Shown: positions 1 through 8,527, counted from the first letter of the stretch. The stretch: 22,099 bases of DNA from CBDCWA01 sp046048295 (GCA_046048295.1 JBJOGJ010000043.1:1-22099), one strand, 5' to 3'. The notes: generated by a model from the sequence alone, not told the origin. Numbers and translations: made by a program.

Positions 1-3000
1 ATTGTGAAGCCCTTTGAGACCGCAGGTTCAGGTGTGAGCGCCGCCCCGACGATGGACACCAGGGCATCGCTCGATTCGGGCCCGGTGTTGGTCACCTCGA
101 CATTGCCGGCAAGTAGCGTCGCCGGCTCGATGCTCCGCGAGAAGTTTCCGCTCGCTGTCTCGCCATTGATGGTGAACTGCGCGGCGTTGGCCTTGTCCGT
201 CAGTGCTTTCGCCGCGAGCAGCATCCAGGCCTGCTCCTGAGTCGATGTGTAGGCCTTCTCGCGGAAAGCGTTCGCGACGACTGTCGCAAGCGTCGGCACC
301 TCCGACGACATCGTCCGCGTCTCCGATGCGAGTGTGACCAGCGCCGCGCCATCCCTGAGCTGCGAGCCGTAATCGGACCTCATGCTCTCGCCACTGCCTT
401 GTATCTTCTCGATTGCGGACCTGAATGCCCTCTCCGAACGCTCCTTGTCGCCGAGCATCGCCAGCGCCGCACCGATCTGTGCCCGCGCCAGCGGCGTCGA
501 GAACCGGTCGAGCCGTGTGTCGACGTAGTAGCGTAGCTCCCCGATCGGAGCTCGCCCGTTGCGCGCCAGCACATAAAGCGCATATGCCCTGTCTTCGCCG
601 CCGGTCTTGAAGTCCTGCGCATAGGAGATGAAATTCTGCAACCGGTCGAGACCGCTCGCGAACCCGATCGGGCTCACTGCGTGCCCCGCCTCCTTGGCGC
701 GCGTCAGGAAATCCATCACGTAGCTCGTGAGCCACATGTCCGTATAGGCAGGGCCCCATGCGCCGAAGGCACCCGATGAGTCCTGCATCGTGAGCACCCG
801 GCCGATCGCACCGTCGATGCGCGCCTTCAATCCCGTATCATGCCCCAGACCCGCCGCTGAGCTGAGCGCATTCGCGTAGACGAGAGGCAGCGCCCGGCTC
901 ACCGTTTGCTCCGCACAGCCGTACGGGTAGCGGTCGAGCTGGGCCAGCAGGCCCGGTACGTCCATTGCGGCAACCGGTCCTGCACTGACGTTGATGGTAG
1001 TCATACCAGGGATGAGGTCTGCGATCATGTCCTTGCTGATCGTCAGCTTGCCGCCGTTGGACTGCAGTTTGGCGACCGTAACGCGCCGCACGTCGCCTGC
1101 CGGTGGCAGGACCTTGAAGGTCAGTGTGCGTTTCACGTCGATGCCCATCGGCCCCGTGATGTTCACCGTATAGTCGTGCTGCCCGACGTCCGTCGCCTTG
1201 AGGTCCACGTCTACTCGTTGCATCTGGCCGGCGTCGAACGCCATCTGCTTCTCGAGCAGGGGTTTTGCGGCTTGGCCCTCCAAAGCGCCTGAAAACGAGA
1301 TGCGGTAGTCGCCTTTCGGACCTTCGACATTATGCAGAGCCAGCATGGCCTTGGCGTTGTCGCCGAGCGTCAGGAACCTCGGCGCCGAGACGGTGATGGC
1401 GACGGGATCCCGCACGATGACATCCGCCGTTCCGTGTCCGACCTTGTCGGTGCTCCACGCGACGGCCATGACCCGTACGGTGCCGTTGAAGTCTGGCAGG
1501 TCGAAGGAAACGTTCGCCGTCCCATCGTTGCCGACCGTGACGATGCCGGAGTAGAGCGCCAATGGCTTTTCGACTGGCGGGCTGCCCTTCATTCCTGCAC
1601 TGCCGCCGTCGCCATCCCCGCCCACCCTCAGTCGGCCGCGTTCTGCCCGCATTCCGTCGATCAGGCGCCCGTAGAGGTCGCGGATTTCGGTTCCCAGTCG
1701 CGTTTGCGCATAGAGGTGCTTTTCGGGTGCCGGGACCTGGTAGCGCGTGACGTTCAAAATACCGACGTCGACAGCGGCAACCGTGACGCGCGCCTCCTCC
1801 TGGCGTCCGAGCCCAGTAAGCTTCAGAGGCACGTTGAGCTTCCCGCCCGAGGCGACCTTCTGCGGCGTACCGACCGAGACCATCAGTGTGCGCGAGGTTT
1901 GGTCGATGCCGAGCCACTCGACTCCGATGGCCCTGCTGGGCATCCGTTTGGCTAGCTCGTCGAGCGGCCGGTAGAGTGTAACGACCACGTAGGCGCCAGC
2001 ACCCCAACCCTGCCCGACGGCGATTTCGAATTCGCCGCCGCCACGTGCGACGTCGACCTCGGCTTGCGCTCTGAGTTCATCGTCGACAACGGCGATAAGC
2101 GCCCGCCCTCCCGTTCTGCTGGCAATCCGAAGTTTGGCCTTTTCACCCGGCTTGTATGCCGGCTTGTCCAGTGCCACGTCGAGCATCTCGGGCGTGTCGG
2201 CCGCATCACCCGCATACCAACCGGAGTTGAAGTACGTGCTGGATGCTGGCCCGCCCGGATCTCTTGCAACGACTTCGAGCAGGTACCGGCCATAGTCTGG
2301 CTTGGCCGAAATCTCGGTGGGAACCGTCCCAGTCGTGATCTCGCCCGTGCCCACCTTGCGCTTGACGGACACCGCGTCGAACGACCACGAGCCGTCCCGC
2401 TTGTACCACTGCCAGGTCCGGTCGACCTTGTAGAGCGTCCACGTCAGGGCCTTGCCGCTTGCTGCCTGCCCGTTTTCATCGAGCATGACGACCTTGAACG
2501 TTGCCGTCTCGCCGTCGCCGATCGCACCGCCGGAGAATCCAGGCCTGATGCCGATACGCTGGATTTTCGGATCGACCGGCATCGAAAGTGTACGCTCGAT
2601 GGTCCGCCCGCCAGCTTCGCGGAGCCGGATCTGGAGGGTGGCGGCAAGCGGTTTTGCAGTCCTCGGGATCGCGGGAAGCGTGACGGGCAAGGTCGCCTCG
2701 CCCTTCGCATCGGTTCGCGGCAGGCCCGAGAGCGTCGCCCTGACAGGGCTGACCTGTTCGTCGGCAAGCCCGAACACATAGCCCTCGTAGCCGTGCAGGC
2801 CGCCAGTCGATGGCTTGACGACGATGTCACCTTCCAGTGCGAGATCGTCGGCTGGCGGGCCATAGAGGTAGCGGCCAGCGAGTTTCACCGTTCCGCTTTC
2901 TTCCGGCACCAGGGCCTTAACACCAGCCGCAAGCGTCATGTCGAGCCGCTCGGGCACGAAATCCTCGACCAGGAATGCGACGGTTGCGATCGGCTCGTCC

Positions 3001-4778
3001 TTTGGATCGACGAACAGTTCCGCACGCCACGTTCCGGTCATTGCGGCAGTAGAGATCGCCTGCGAGTGGCTGCGCCCGCCGAGCCCGCCGTCGGCCAGAA
3101 CGACCCGCCGGTGTTCGACCCCGTCCGGCCGCTTCAGGATAAGGGTCAGCGGAATGTTGACCGCCTTGCCCGTCTTGTCGCGCGCCAGCGCGCTAAGGTG
3201 CACGTTGTCACCCGGCCGGTAGACGCCGCGCTCGGTGAAGAGGAAGCCGTCGATGGGCCCAGGCGGGGTTCGCCCCTTCACGCCACGATCGGTGAGGTCG
3301 AACGCCGAGTTCGTGAGGTCGAGGAAGGCGTAGTCGCCGCTGTCGGTTTCGGCTGCCAGAATTGCCGGTTGCAGGCCGCCGCTCCCGGCCGCGAGCGCGC
3401 CATTGAACCTGACGAATCCGCGCGCGTCTGTAAGCCCGGTAGCCAGCACCTCGTTGTTGCGCGCAATCAATCGCACCTTGGCGCTGGACGTCGCGGCCGT
3501 TGTGGCAAGCGAGCGCACGAACGCGTAAATGCCTCTGTCACCGGAGAAGGCGGTGAGCCCGAGATCGGATACGATGAACCATTGCGTTGCCGGGGAAACG
3601 TCGCGAACGTTGCCTTCCGGCCGTGCGATAAGCGCGTAGACTCCCGGCTGCATCACCTTTACGGCATCGCCCACAGGCACTGCCGTCGTCACTTCGTGGT
3701 TGAGTTTCATCGCGACGTCCATCGAACCGGACCAGACGAGAGCGCCATTCGATGACTGGAGCTGCTCGATTTCGTACTGGCCGAGTTGACGCGATAGCTC
3801 GCCGCCAAGTACTGCCGATGTCAGGGCCCGATCGCCGACCCTGTAGATCTCGACGCCGACCTTGTCGGTATTGATGGAAACCACCGGAATGCCCTGCTGC
3901 CCGCGACTCGGCAATACGTAGGCCCTGCCGGTGAACCGGACCACCGGTGACCGGTCCCGAACATAGATGCCGATCTCCGCCTGCTTCGACAGCGCCTCCC
4001 CGATGTCGGATGGCGTGCCGGCACGTACCAGTACTTCGTAGCGCTTGCCATGCTCGAAGCCTTCGATACAGAGCTGGCTTCCCTCTGCGCTGACACCCTG
4101 CGGATCCTTTCCGCCGACGGCGATGAACTTTGAATAGTCGGCACCCTTCTGCAGCAGCTCGGAAAACCTGATGCAAAGCCGCGGCTCCTTGAGATCGCTC
4201 TCAACCTCGTAGTTGACGATGCGGAACCCATGCTCCGCCATCAGTGCCTCGTAGGGCTGCCGCACCTCGGCATTTTCGGCAAGCTGCAGCGAGGCCTTGA
4301 GTGCCTCGATCGCCGGCCGCCAGTAGGAGCGCCGCACCAGCGCCGCACCGAGCACGCTCAGCGCCCGGGCCTTCTCGTCGGTTGTGTTGCTCCGCTGGTA
4401 GGCGATATAGGCCGCACCGCTTGCGTTGACTGGCAGTTGATAGCGCTCGGCGCTGCGCCTCGGGTCGGGTGTGATTGTGAGCAGCGCTTCGGCCAGTCCG
4501 GTCCATGCCCGGGCATTGGACTTGTCTGCGAGCACTGCCGTCACGAACTGCCGGCTTGCCCCCCTCGGATCCTTGCCGGCCTTGAGTGTAGCATCGCCGG
4601 CAGCGAGCATCTGCATCGATGAGGTGCCGCTCGCAGGCTTTGGCCAGTTGCTGTCGAGCCAGCTTTCGTATCGCTTGCCGTCGGCGGCAATGCCCTTGTG
4701 GACGAATGCCTCCTGTGCGCTGATCGCCAGCGCCTGAGCGATGAGGAAGAGCGTCGCGAGAAGGGTCCGAAGGGTCAT
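1..4778 (-). CDS. Bacterial alpha-2-macroglobulin family protein (YfhM/ECAM-like), C-terminus beyond the window
   Basis: I translated the minus strand from an ATG at 4778 and found one open frame of 1592 codons with no stop or frameshift, running off the left edge. The first ~21 residues (basic start, LLATLFLIAQALA core) look like a Sec signal peptide; no lipobox Cys was seen. Residues ~55-190 are helical and TPR-like. Then come repeated beta-sandwich (MG-type) segments, including FLFTERGVYRPGDNVHLSAL and the paired PDFNGTVRVMAVAWS/RDPVAITVSAPRFLTLGD typical of the family. The thioester motif is present as YGCAEQ, with Cys1288 and Gln1291 (codons at 906-917), followed by the alpha-helical thioester domain. 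Family knowledge: these periplasmic proteins trap proteases through the thioester and are often paired with the peptidoglycan synthase PbpC, which would lie left of this window. An in-frame TAG upstream of the ATG bounds the start. Family assignment is firm; the role is inferred. Confidence 0.93.
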   Translation of the reverse strand, partial: MTLRTLLATLFLIAQALAISAQEAFVHKGIAADGKRYESWLDSNWPKPASGTSSMQMLAAGDATLKAGKDPRGASRQFVTAVLADKSNARAWTGLAEALLTITPDPRRSAERYQLPVNASGAAYIAYQRSNTTDEKARALSVLGAALVRRSYWRPAIEALKASLQLAENAEVRQPYEALMAEHGFRIVNYEVESDLKEPRLCIRFSELLQKGADYSKFIAVGGKDPQGVSAEGSQLCIEGFEHGKRYEVLVRAGTPSDIGEALSKQAEIGIYVRDRSPVVRFTGRAYVLPSRGQQGIPVVSINTDKVGVEIYRVGDRALTSAVLGGELSRQLGQYEIEQLQSSNGALVWSGSMDVAMKLNHEVTTAVPVGDAVKVMQPGVYALIARPEGNVRDVSPATQWFIVSDLGLTAFSGDRGIYAFVRSLATTAATSSAKVRLIARNNEVLATGLTDARGFVRFNGALAAGSGGLQPAILAAETDSGDYAFLDLTNSAFDLTDRGVKGRTPPGPIDGFLFTERGVYRPGDNVHLSALARDKTGKAVNIPLTLILKRPDGVEHRRVVLADGGLGGRSHSQAISTAAMTGTWRAELFVDPKDEPIATVAFLVEDFVPERLDMTLAAGVKALVPEESGTVKLAGRYLYGPPADDLALEGDIVVKPSTGGLHGYEGYVFGLADEQVSPVRATLSGLPRTDAKGEATLPVTLPAIPRTAKPLAATLQIRLREAGGRTIERTLSMPVDPKIQRIGIRPGFSGGAIGDGETATFKVVMLDENGQAASGKALTWTLYKVDRTWQWYKRDGSWSFDAVSVKRKVGTGEITTGTVPTEISAKPDYGRYLLEVVARDPGGPASSTYFNSGWYAGDAADTPEMLDVALDKPAYKPGEKAKLRIASRTGGRALIAVVDDELRAQAEVDVARGGGEFEIAVGQGWGAGAYVVVTLYRPLDELAKRMPSRAIGVEWLGIDQTSRTLMVSVGTPQKVASGGKLNVPLKLTGLGRQEEARVTVAAVDVGILNVTRYQVPAPEKHLYAQTRLGTEIRDLYGRLIDGMRAERGRLRVGGDGDGGSAGMKGSPPVEKPLALYSGIVTVGNDGTANVSFDLPDFNGTVRVMAVAWSTDKVGHGTADVIVRDPVAITVSAPRFLTLGDNAKAMLALHNVEGPKGDYRISFSGALEGQAAKPLLEKQMAFDAGQMQRVDVDLKATDVGQHDYTVNITGPMGIDVKRTLTFKVLPPAGDVRRVTVAKLQSNGGKLTISKDMIADLIPGMTTINVSAGPVAAMDVPGLLAQLDRYPYGCAEQTVSRALPLVYANALSSAAGLGHDTGLKARIDGAIGRVLTMQDSSGAFGAWGPAYTDMWLTSYVMDFLTRAKEAGHAVSPIGFASGLDRLQNFISYAQDFKTGGEDRAYALYVLARNGRAPIGELRYYVDTRLDRFSTPLARAQIGAALAMLGDKERSERAFRSAIEKIQGSGESMRSDYGSQLRDGAALVTLASETRTMSSEVPTLATVVANAFREKAYTSTQEQAWMLLAAKALTDKANAAQFTINGETASGNFSRSIEPATLLAGNVEVTNTGPESSDALVSIVGAALTPEPAVSKGFT

Positions 4779-4801
4779 GACTGTCACACCGATCTATCGT
4801 G

Positions 4802-4817
4802 CCTGCATGCGAGCAGG
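4802..4817 (-). other. Small inverted repeat in the leader of the macroglobulin gene
   Basis: CCTGC (4802-4806) and GCAGG (4813-4817) can form a 5-bp stem with a 6-nt loop, 24 bases upstream of the macroglobulin start codon. It is short and could be chance; no function is claimed. Confidence 0.2.
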
Positions 4818-4875
4818 AGCCATCGAGAAGGAGAGGCGATTTCACCGGAAACGAGTGTTCACCATTTGCTCACGG

Positions 4876-4924
4876 CAGAACAGTGGCATTGGCAGTTCTG
4901 TTATCCGAATTGCCCTCGAATTGC
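4876..4924. promoter_or_regulatory. Divergent control region: inverted repeat plus tandem octamer
   Basis: The 216-base gap 4779-4994 separates the divergent macroglobulin gene and mobA, so both promoters should lie here. It contains CAGAAC (4876-4881) inverted as GTTCTG (4895-4900), with arm centres about two helical turns apart. It also contains a direct repeat of CGAATTGC at 4906-4913 and 4917-4924, an exact 11-base period. This arrangement would suit a dimeric regulator, but no known operator was recognised and no convincing sigma-70 promoter was found. Confidence 0.3.
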
Positions 4925-4994
4925 GGGTGCTTTTCCTTTATTCGCTCAAAGTTCCACCTCGCATGCCGCGAAGTGGTATCGGTAGGGCTGACCT

Positions 4995-5645
4995 ATGACC
5001 TCGAATGCTGAACTGGACGTTGTGGTGGGTCTCATCTTGGCTGGCGGTCAGTCGCGCCGTATGGGCGGCGGTGACAAGTGCCTGCGCATGATCGCCGGTC
5101 GTCCGATGCTTGCACACGTGTTGGAGCGGCTGGCGCCCCAATGCGCGCATCTCGTTCTGAATGCCAATGGCGATTCGTCACGGTTCGCCGCCTTCGCCCT
5201 TCCAGTCGTTGCCGACACCGTGCAAGGCTTTCCCGGCCCGCTGGCCGGTGTTCTCGCAGGTCTCCGGTGGACGGCAGCGAATGTCCCGGCCGCCCGCTGG
5301 ATGGTCACCGTATCGGCGGATGCTCCGTTTGTGCCGGCGGATCTGGTTGCAGGGCTTCTGGGTGCGGCACGGAGCGGGCGTTTAACGGAACGTCCGATCG
5401 CGCTCGCCCGCTCTGGCGGCAATCTCCATCCGGTGATCGGCTTGTGGCCAGCGGCTCTGGCCGATGACCTCGAAGCTGCGCTCGTGTCCGGAACCCGCAA
5501 GGTGCTCGCCTGGACCGACCGTCACGGAACCCTGCCTGTCGATTTTCCGCCGTCACGCATTGGTGGCCGTGAGGTCGATCCCTTCTTCAACGTCAACACG
5601 CCCGATGACCTTGCCGAGGCGGAATCATTGCTTAGCGAGGGGTGA
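4995..5645 (+). CDS. mobA: Molybdenum cofactor guanylyltransferase MobA
   Basis: A protein of 216 residues that attaches GMP from GTP to Mo-molybdopterin, giving the guanine dinucleotide form of the cofactor in the cytoplasm. The nucleotide-binding signature LILAGGQSRRMGGGDK (residues ~13-28) is canonical for the MobA/GlmU-type nucleotidyltransferase fold. Later family landmarks are GPLAGVLAGL, SADAPFVPADL (Asp binding Mg-GTP), GGNLHPVIGLWP and a C-terminal FFNVNTPDDLAEAE. The length is normal for MobA. The ATG follows TAGGG at 4983-4987 with a 7-base spacer. It heads the cluster with mobB and moaA, and mobB starts 3 bases after its stop, so the two are almost certainly co-transcribed. Confidence 0.96.
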   Translation: MTSNAELDVVVGLILAGGQSRRMGGGDKCLRMIAGRPMLAHVLERLAPQCAHLVLNANGDSSRFAAFALPVVADTVQGFPGPLAGVLAGLRWTAANVPAARWMVTVSADAPFVPADLVAGLLGAARSGRLTERPIALARSGGNLHPVIGLWPAALADDLEAALVSGTRKVLAWTDRHGTLPVDFPPSRIGGREVDPFFNVNTPDDLAEAESLLSEG

Positions 5646-5648
5646 TCA

Positions 5649-6173
5649 ATGAACAGTCTCCTGCCGGTTTTCGGCATTGTCGGGTACAAGAACTCCGGCA
5701 AGACCACGTTGACTGTCCGTCTCGTGCAGGAATTGACCCGCCGTGGCCTGCGCGTTGCGACGGTAAAGCACGCGCACCACAGTTTCCAGATCGACGACGC
5801 CGAGACTGACAGCGCCCGCCATCGCCGCGCCGGAGCCGCCCAGGTCGCGATCGTCTCTTCCCGGCGCTGGGCGATCGTGACGGAACTCAGGGACACACCT
5901 GAGCCGACGCTTTCGCAAACTCTGTCCGCGCTGGCGCGTCACGACCCGCCTCATGATCTGGTCCTCGTCGAAGGCTACAAGGACGAGCCGATCCCGAAGC
6001 TCGAGTGCCGCCGCCGTGATTCCAAGTCGGAGCGGACACTCGCCGATGCCGACCCCGACATTCTCGCCATCGCCTCCGACCATGAGTTGTCTGGCGCGCA
6101 TGTCCCCGTCTTCCCGCTTGACGATGCGCCTCGGATTTCCGACTTCATCCTGACGACACTGAAGCTAGGCTGA
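5649..6173 (+). CDS. mobB: Molybdopterin-guanine dinucleotide biosynthesis adaptor MobB
   Basis: A 174-residue P-loop GTP-binding protein that assists MobA in molybdopterin guanine dinucleotide formation; in E. coli it is helpful but not essential. The N-terminal FGIVGYKNSGKTTLTVRLV contains the Walker A motif. VATVKHAHHSFQIDDAETDS is the MobB-specific substrate-proximal segment, and DLVLVEGYKDEPIPKLE is the conserved Walker B-like region. The ribosome binding site GAGGGG (5637-5642) lies 6 bases before the ATG and overlaps the end of mobA, which supports translational coupling. Length and motif order match ordinary MobB. Confidence 0.95.
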   Translation: MNSLLPVFGIVGYKNSGKTTLTVRLVQELTRRGLRVATVKHAHHSFQIDDAETDSARHRRAGAAQVAIVSSRRWAIVTELRDTPEPTLSQTLSALARHDPPHDLVLVEGYKDEPIPKLECRRRDSKSERTLADADPDILAIASDHELSGAHVPVFPLDDAPRISDFILTTLKLG

Positions 6174-6191
6174 CGATCGGACGGATCGCGA

Positions 6192-6851
6192 ATGAAACGG
6201 GGAACTGCTACGCGCATCGCCGCACTGACACTCCTGCTCGCCTTGACCTGCGCTGCCGCGGAAGCCGATCCTCCGGTCCCCAGCGGCGCCGACCCGGGCG
6301 GCATCGCCGTTGCAATCGTGTCAGCAGGCATTGACTACCGCCCGGCCGAGGTAGCCGCCGCGTTGGCGCGGGACGGAGAGGGCCAGATGATCGGCTGGGA
6401 TTTCGTCGGGCACGACGAATATCCGTTCGCTCCGAACCTCACCGGTGCGGGAGACCCGGGCGGCCTGATTGCAGCGTCCAGGTTGGCTGGCACCCCTATC
6501 CGGCTTGCAGCCGTGCGGATCGACGTTGCAGACTTGAAGATGCGGGCAGCGGCGATTGCCTTCGTCTCTCGCACGCCGGCGCGGATCGCGGTGCTTGCCG
6601 ATTGGCGCCATGGCCCGGATGGAACGGCCTTGCTGGAGGCAGCGGCCCGTCGGGCGCCGCACTTGCTCTTGATCGTCGAAAAGCCTGCCGAGAAGGCATC
6701 GTCGAAGCCCGACCCGCGCCAGGACGCGCCTCCGACGACGATCTACGCATCGCAGGATGCCGCCGGAGCTGTAGCCCGCGCCGCGCGCCACCTTGCCGCC
6801 TCCCCGGCGGCATCCGCCGCCGACATCAAGATCGCCCTGGCCGCTAAATGA
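6192..6851 (+). CDS. Exported subtilase-like (S8-fold) protein, apparently catalytically dead
   Basis: A 219-residue protein with a signal peptide (KR start, LTLLLALTCAAAEA, residues 1-25), so probably periplasmic. The order of segments follows the subtilisin fold. Residues 38-54 (IAVAIVSAGIDYRPAEV) match the strand carrying the catalytic Asp. GWDFVGHDEYPF (68-79) is a typical following segment. GAGDPGGLIAA (85-95) stands where GHGTHVAGIIAA carries the catalytic His. LAAVRI (105-110) matches the next strand. The C-terminal ASQDAAGAVARAARHLAASP (186-205) resembles the helix after the catalytic Ser. The Asp position is Ser44, the His motif is gone and no oxyanion-hole Asn is seen; only Ser187 might align. 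It sits 18 bases after mobB and before moaA. The resemblance is by eye, not from a profile search; the function is unknown. Confidence 0.7.
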   Translation: MKRGTATRIAALTLLLALTCAAAEADPPVPSGADPGGIAVAIVSAGIDYRPAEVAAALARDGEGQMIGWDFVGHDEYPFAPNLTGAGDPGGLIAASRLAGTPIRLAAVRIDVADLKMRAAAIAFVSRTPARIAVLADWRHGPDGTALLEAAARRAPHLLLIVEKPAEKASSKPDPRQDAPPTTIYASQDAAGAVARAARHLAASPAASAADIKIALAAK

Positions 6852-6855
6852 GCCG

Positions 6856-6878
6856 AGGCCCCTTGCTGGACGGGGCCT
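6856..6878 (+). terminator. GC-rich hairpin after the subtilase-like gene
   Basis: AGGCCCC (6856-6862) and GGGGCCT (6872-6878) form a perfect 7-bp stem with a 9-base loop, 5 bases past the stop codon. There is no T-run after it, so it may be a weak or Rho-assisted terminator, or an mRNA 3'-end stabiliser, rather than a strong intrinsic terminator. It separates mobA-mobB and the subtilase-like gene from moaA. Confidence 0.4.
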
Positions 6879-6908
6879 GAAGCGTTATGTCTGGCTGACA
6901 ATATCGCT

Positions 6909-6934
6909 ATCTGCCACCGATGGTATAGGCAGAT
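6909..6934 (+). promoter_or_regulatory. Inverted repeat in the moaA leader
   Basis: ATCTGCC (6909-6915) is perfectly inverted as GGCAGAT (6928-6934) around a 12-base centre that itself contains ACC/GGT. It lies 28 bases before the preferred moaA ATG. It could be an operator or an RNA hairpin limiting moaA translation. It is much too small for the known Moco riboswitch class. Confidence 0.3.
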
Positions 6935-6961
6935 CTCCGAACAGCGGATTTGGCAAAAGAA

Positions 6962-7993
6962 ATGAATGCGATAACACCAATTGCTCCGATCCTTGGACGC
7001 GAGATGATCGATCCGCACGGTCGCGCGGTGACGTACCTTCGGGTTTCGGTCACCGACCGCTGTGACCTGCGGTGCGTCTATTGCATGGCGGAAAACATGA
7101 CTTTTCTGCCGAAGCGAGACCTGCTGACTCTCGAGGAACTGGATCGGGTGTGCTCGGTGTTTGTCGCCAAGGGCGTGCGTAAGCTCCGTATCACAGGCGG
7201 CGAGCCGCTGGTCCGCAAGAACGTTATGTCCTTGTTCCGCGCCCTTTCTCGTCATCTTGACTCCGGCGCCCTCGACGAGTTGACCTTGACCACCAACGCG
7301 ACCCAGCTTGCAAAATATGCTGCAGAGCTGCGGGATTGCGGCGTCCGCCGCATCAATATTTCCCTCGATACCTTGAATCCGGACCGCTTCCGCGAGGTCA
7401 CAAGGTGGGGTGATTTTGCACAGGTGATGTCGGGCTTGGAGGCTGCCGAGAAGGCGGGCCTTTCAATCAAGCTGAACGTCGTCGCACTGAAGGACGTGAA
7501 CGAGCACGAGATCGAGGATCTGATTGCCTTCGCGCACGGTCGCGGCCATGAGCTCACTTTGATCGAAACCATGCCGCTTGGCGACATCGACGGAGACCGC
7601 ACCGACCAGTTCCTGCCGCTTTCCGTGGTCCGGGCCCGGCTGATGGACAAGTGGACGCTAAAGGACATCCCCTATCGGTCCGGTGGGCCGGCCCGGTATG
7701 TCGAGGTGGCGGAAACGGGCGGGCGCCTGGGTTTCATCACACCGATGACCCACAATTTCTGCGAGAGCTGTAATCGTGTCCGCCTGACCTGCACCGGGAC
7801 ACTCTACATGTGTCTCGGCCAGGAGGACGCGGCAGACCTGCGCGCGCCGCTGCGCGATAGCGCGGCCGATGATTTGGTCAGCGCCGCAATCGACGAAGCC
7901 ATCGGCCGCAAGCCGAAAGGACACGATTTCGTGATAGACCGCCGCACGCGCCGCCCCGCGGTTGCACGCCATATGAGTGTCACCGGCGGTTAG
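6962..7993 (+). CDS. moaA: GTP 3',8-cyclase MoaA (radical SAM)
   Basis: MoaA converts GTP to 3',8-cyclo-GTP, the first step of molybdenum cofactor synthesis. From the ATG at 6962 the protein has 343 residues. An in-frame TTG at 6950 would add four. Neither has a clear Shine-Dalgarno sequence, so the start is uncertain by a few codons. The radical SAM cluster is CDLRCVYC (Cys34, 38, 41). LRITGGEPLVRK is the SAM-binding GGEP motif. The second 4Fe-4S site, which binds GTP, is CESCNRVRLTCTG, continuing to YMCLGQ. The C-terminus ends in Gly-Gly, as MoaA needs for activity. It is the last gene of the Moco cluster and ends 9 bases before the convergent receiver gene. Confidence 0.97.
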   Translation: MNAITPIAPILGREMIDPHGRAVTYLRVSVTDRCDLRCVYCMAENMTFLPKRDLLTLEELDRVCSVFVAKGVRKLRITGGEPLVRKNVMSLFRALSRHLDSGALDELTLTTNATQLAKYAAELRDCGVRRINISLDTLNPDRFREVTRWGDFAQVMSGLEAAEKAGLSIKLNVVALKDVNEHEIEDLIAFAHGRGHELTLIETMPLGDIDGDRTDQFLPLSVVRARLMDKWTLKDIPYRSGGPARYVEVAETGGRLGFITPMTHNFCESCNRVRLTCTGTLYMCLGQEDAADLRAPLRDSAADDLVSAAIDEAIGRKPKGHDFVIDRRTRRPAVARHMSVTGG

Positions 7994-8002
7994 GGGTCGC
8001 GC

Positions 8003-8359
8003 TTAGCCGAGCAAGGCTCTGACTTCGCTGCGGATCTGTTCGAGTGACAGGGGTTTGCTGACCGCCTTGACGTTGCCGCCTGCGATGCCGGACGCTTGGT
8101 CCAGGCTGCCTGCGAATCCCGATACCAGCAGGACCTTGAGGGCGCCATTCGCCGTCGTCGCCCGCTTCGCCAGCTCGATTCCGTCGAGTCCTGGCATCTC
8201 GATGTCCGTGATGAGTATGTCGAATGGACCGCTCGCAAGTTGCTCTTCGGCTTCCAGTCCATCCTGTGCACCGACCACCACGTGACCGTCGCTGATGAGT
8301 GCCCGGCTCATGAAATCCAGTGATCCGCCATCGTCGTCGGCGAGAAGTATCCGTGCCAT
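8003..8359 (-). CDS. Single-domain response regulator (CpdR-like receiver)
   Basis: A 118-residue stand-alone receiver domain with no output domain. The acidic cluster is Asp8-Asp10 (LLADDD), the phospho-acceptor is Asp52 in LITDIEMPGLDGIELA, the switch Ser is in LLVSGF (Ser80), and Lys102 is in VSKPLSL. The frame is open further upstream, but AAGGGGGAAG just before the ATG at 8359 fixes this start. The DIEMPGLDGIELAKRA and SKPLSLEQIRSEV segments recall CpdR, which in Caulobacter and rhizobia controls ClpXP-dependent turnover of cell-cycle proteins. The match to that subfamily is from memory and moderate. The gene points away from ftsE, so they share a control region. Confidence 0.88.
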   Translation of the reverse strand: MARILLADDDGGSLDFMSRALISDGHVVVGAQDGLEAEEQLASGPFDILITDIEMPGLDGIELAKRATTANGALKVLLVSGFAGSLDQASGIAGGNVKAVSKPLSLEQIRSEVRALLG

Positions 8360-8527
8360 TCTTGCTTCCCCCTTGTCGAAGCATGCCGTCCGGTATCCGA
8401 TAAACGTAGCACTACCGTGGCAAGTACGGCTGAAAATTGCCAGCATCTTCATCTAGAACGTTTTTGGCGGACGATGCGTCGGCATTCAAAATGGCTGTTG
8501 GCGCAGCCCCGCCGCGACGCTTAAGGA

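Noticed and set aside
2064..3755. A 563-codon open frame on the plus strand opposite the macroglobulin gene
   Set aside because: It is antisense to a continuous, well-recognised minus-strand coding frame, is very rich in Arg, and shows no domain. It is a GC-rich shadow frame.
6895..6929. Promoter for moaA from CTGACA and TATAGG
   Set aside because: The spacing between the two boxes is 23 bases, well beyond the 16-18 needed.
8360..8452. Upstream N-terminal extension of the receiver protein to 149 residues
   Set aside because: The AAGGGGGAAG ribosome binding site and the usual receiver start both support the ATG at 8359; the extra residues match nothing in the family.
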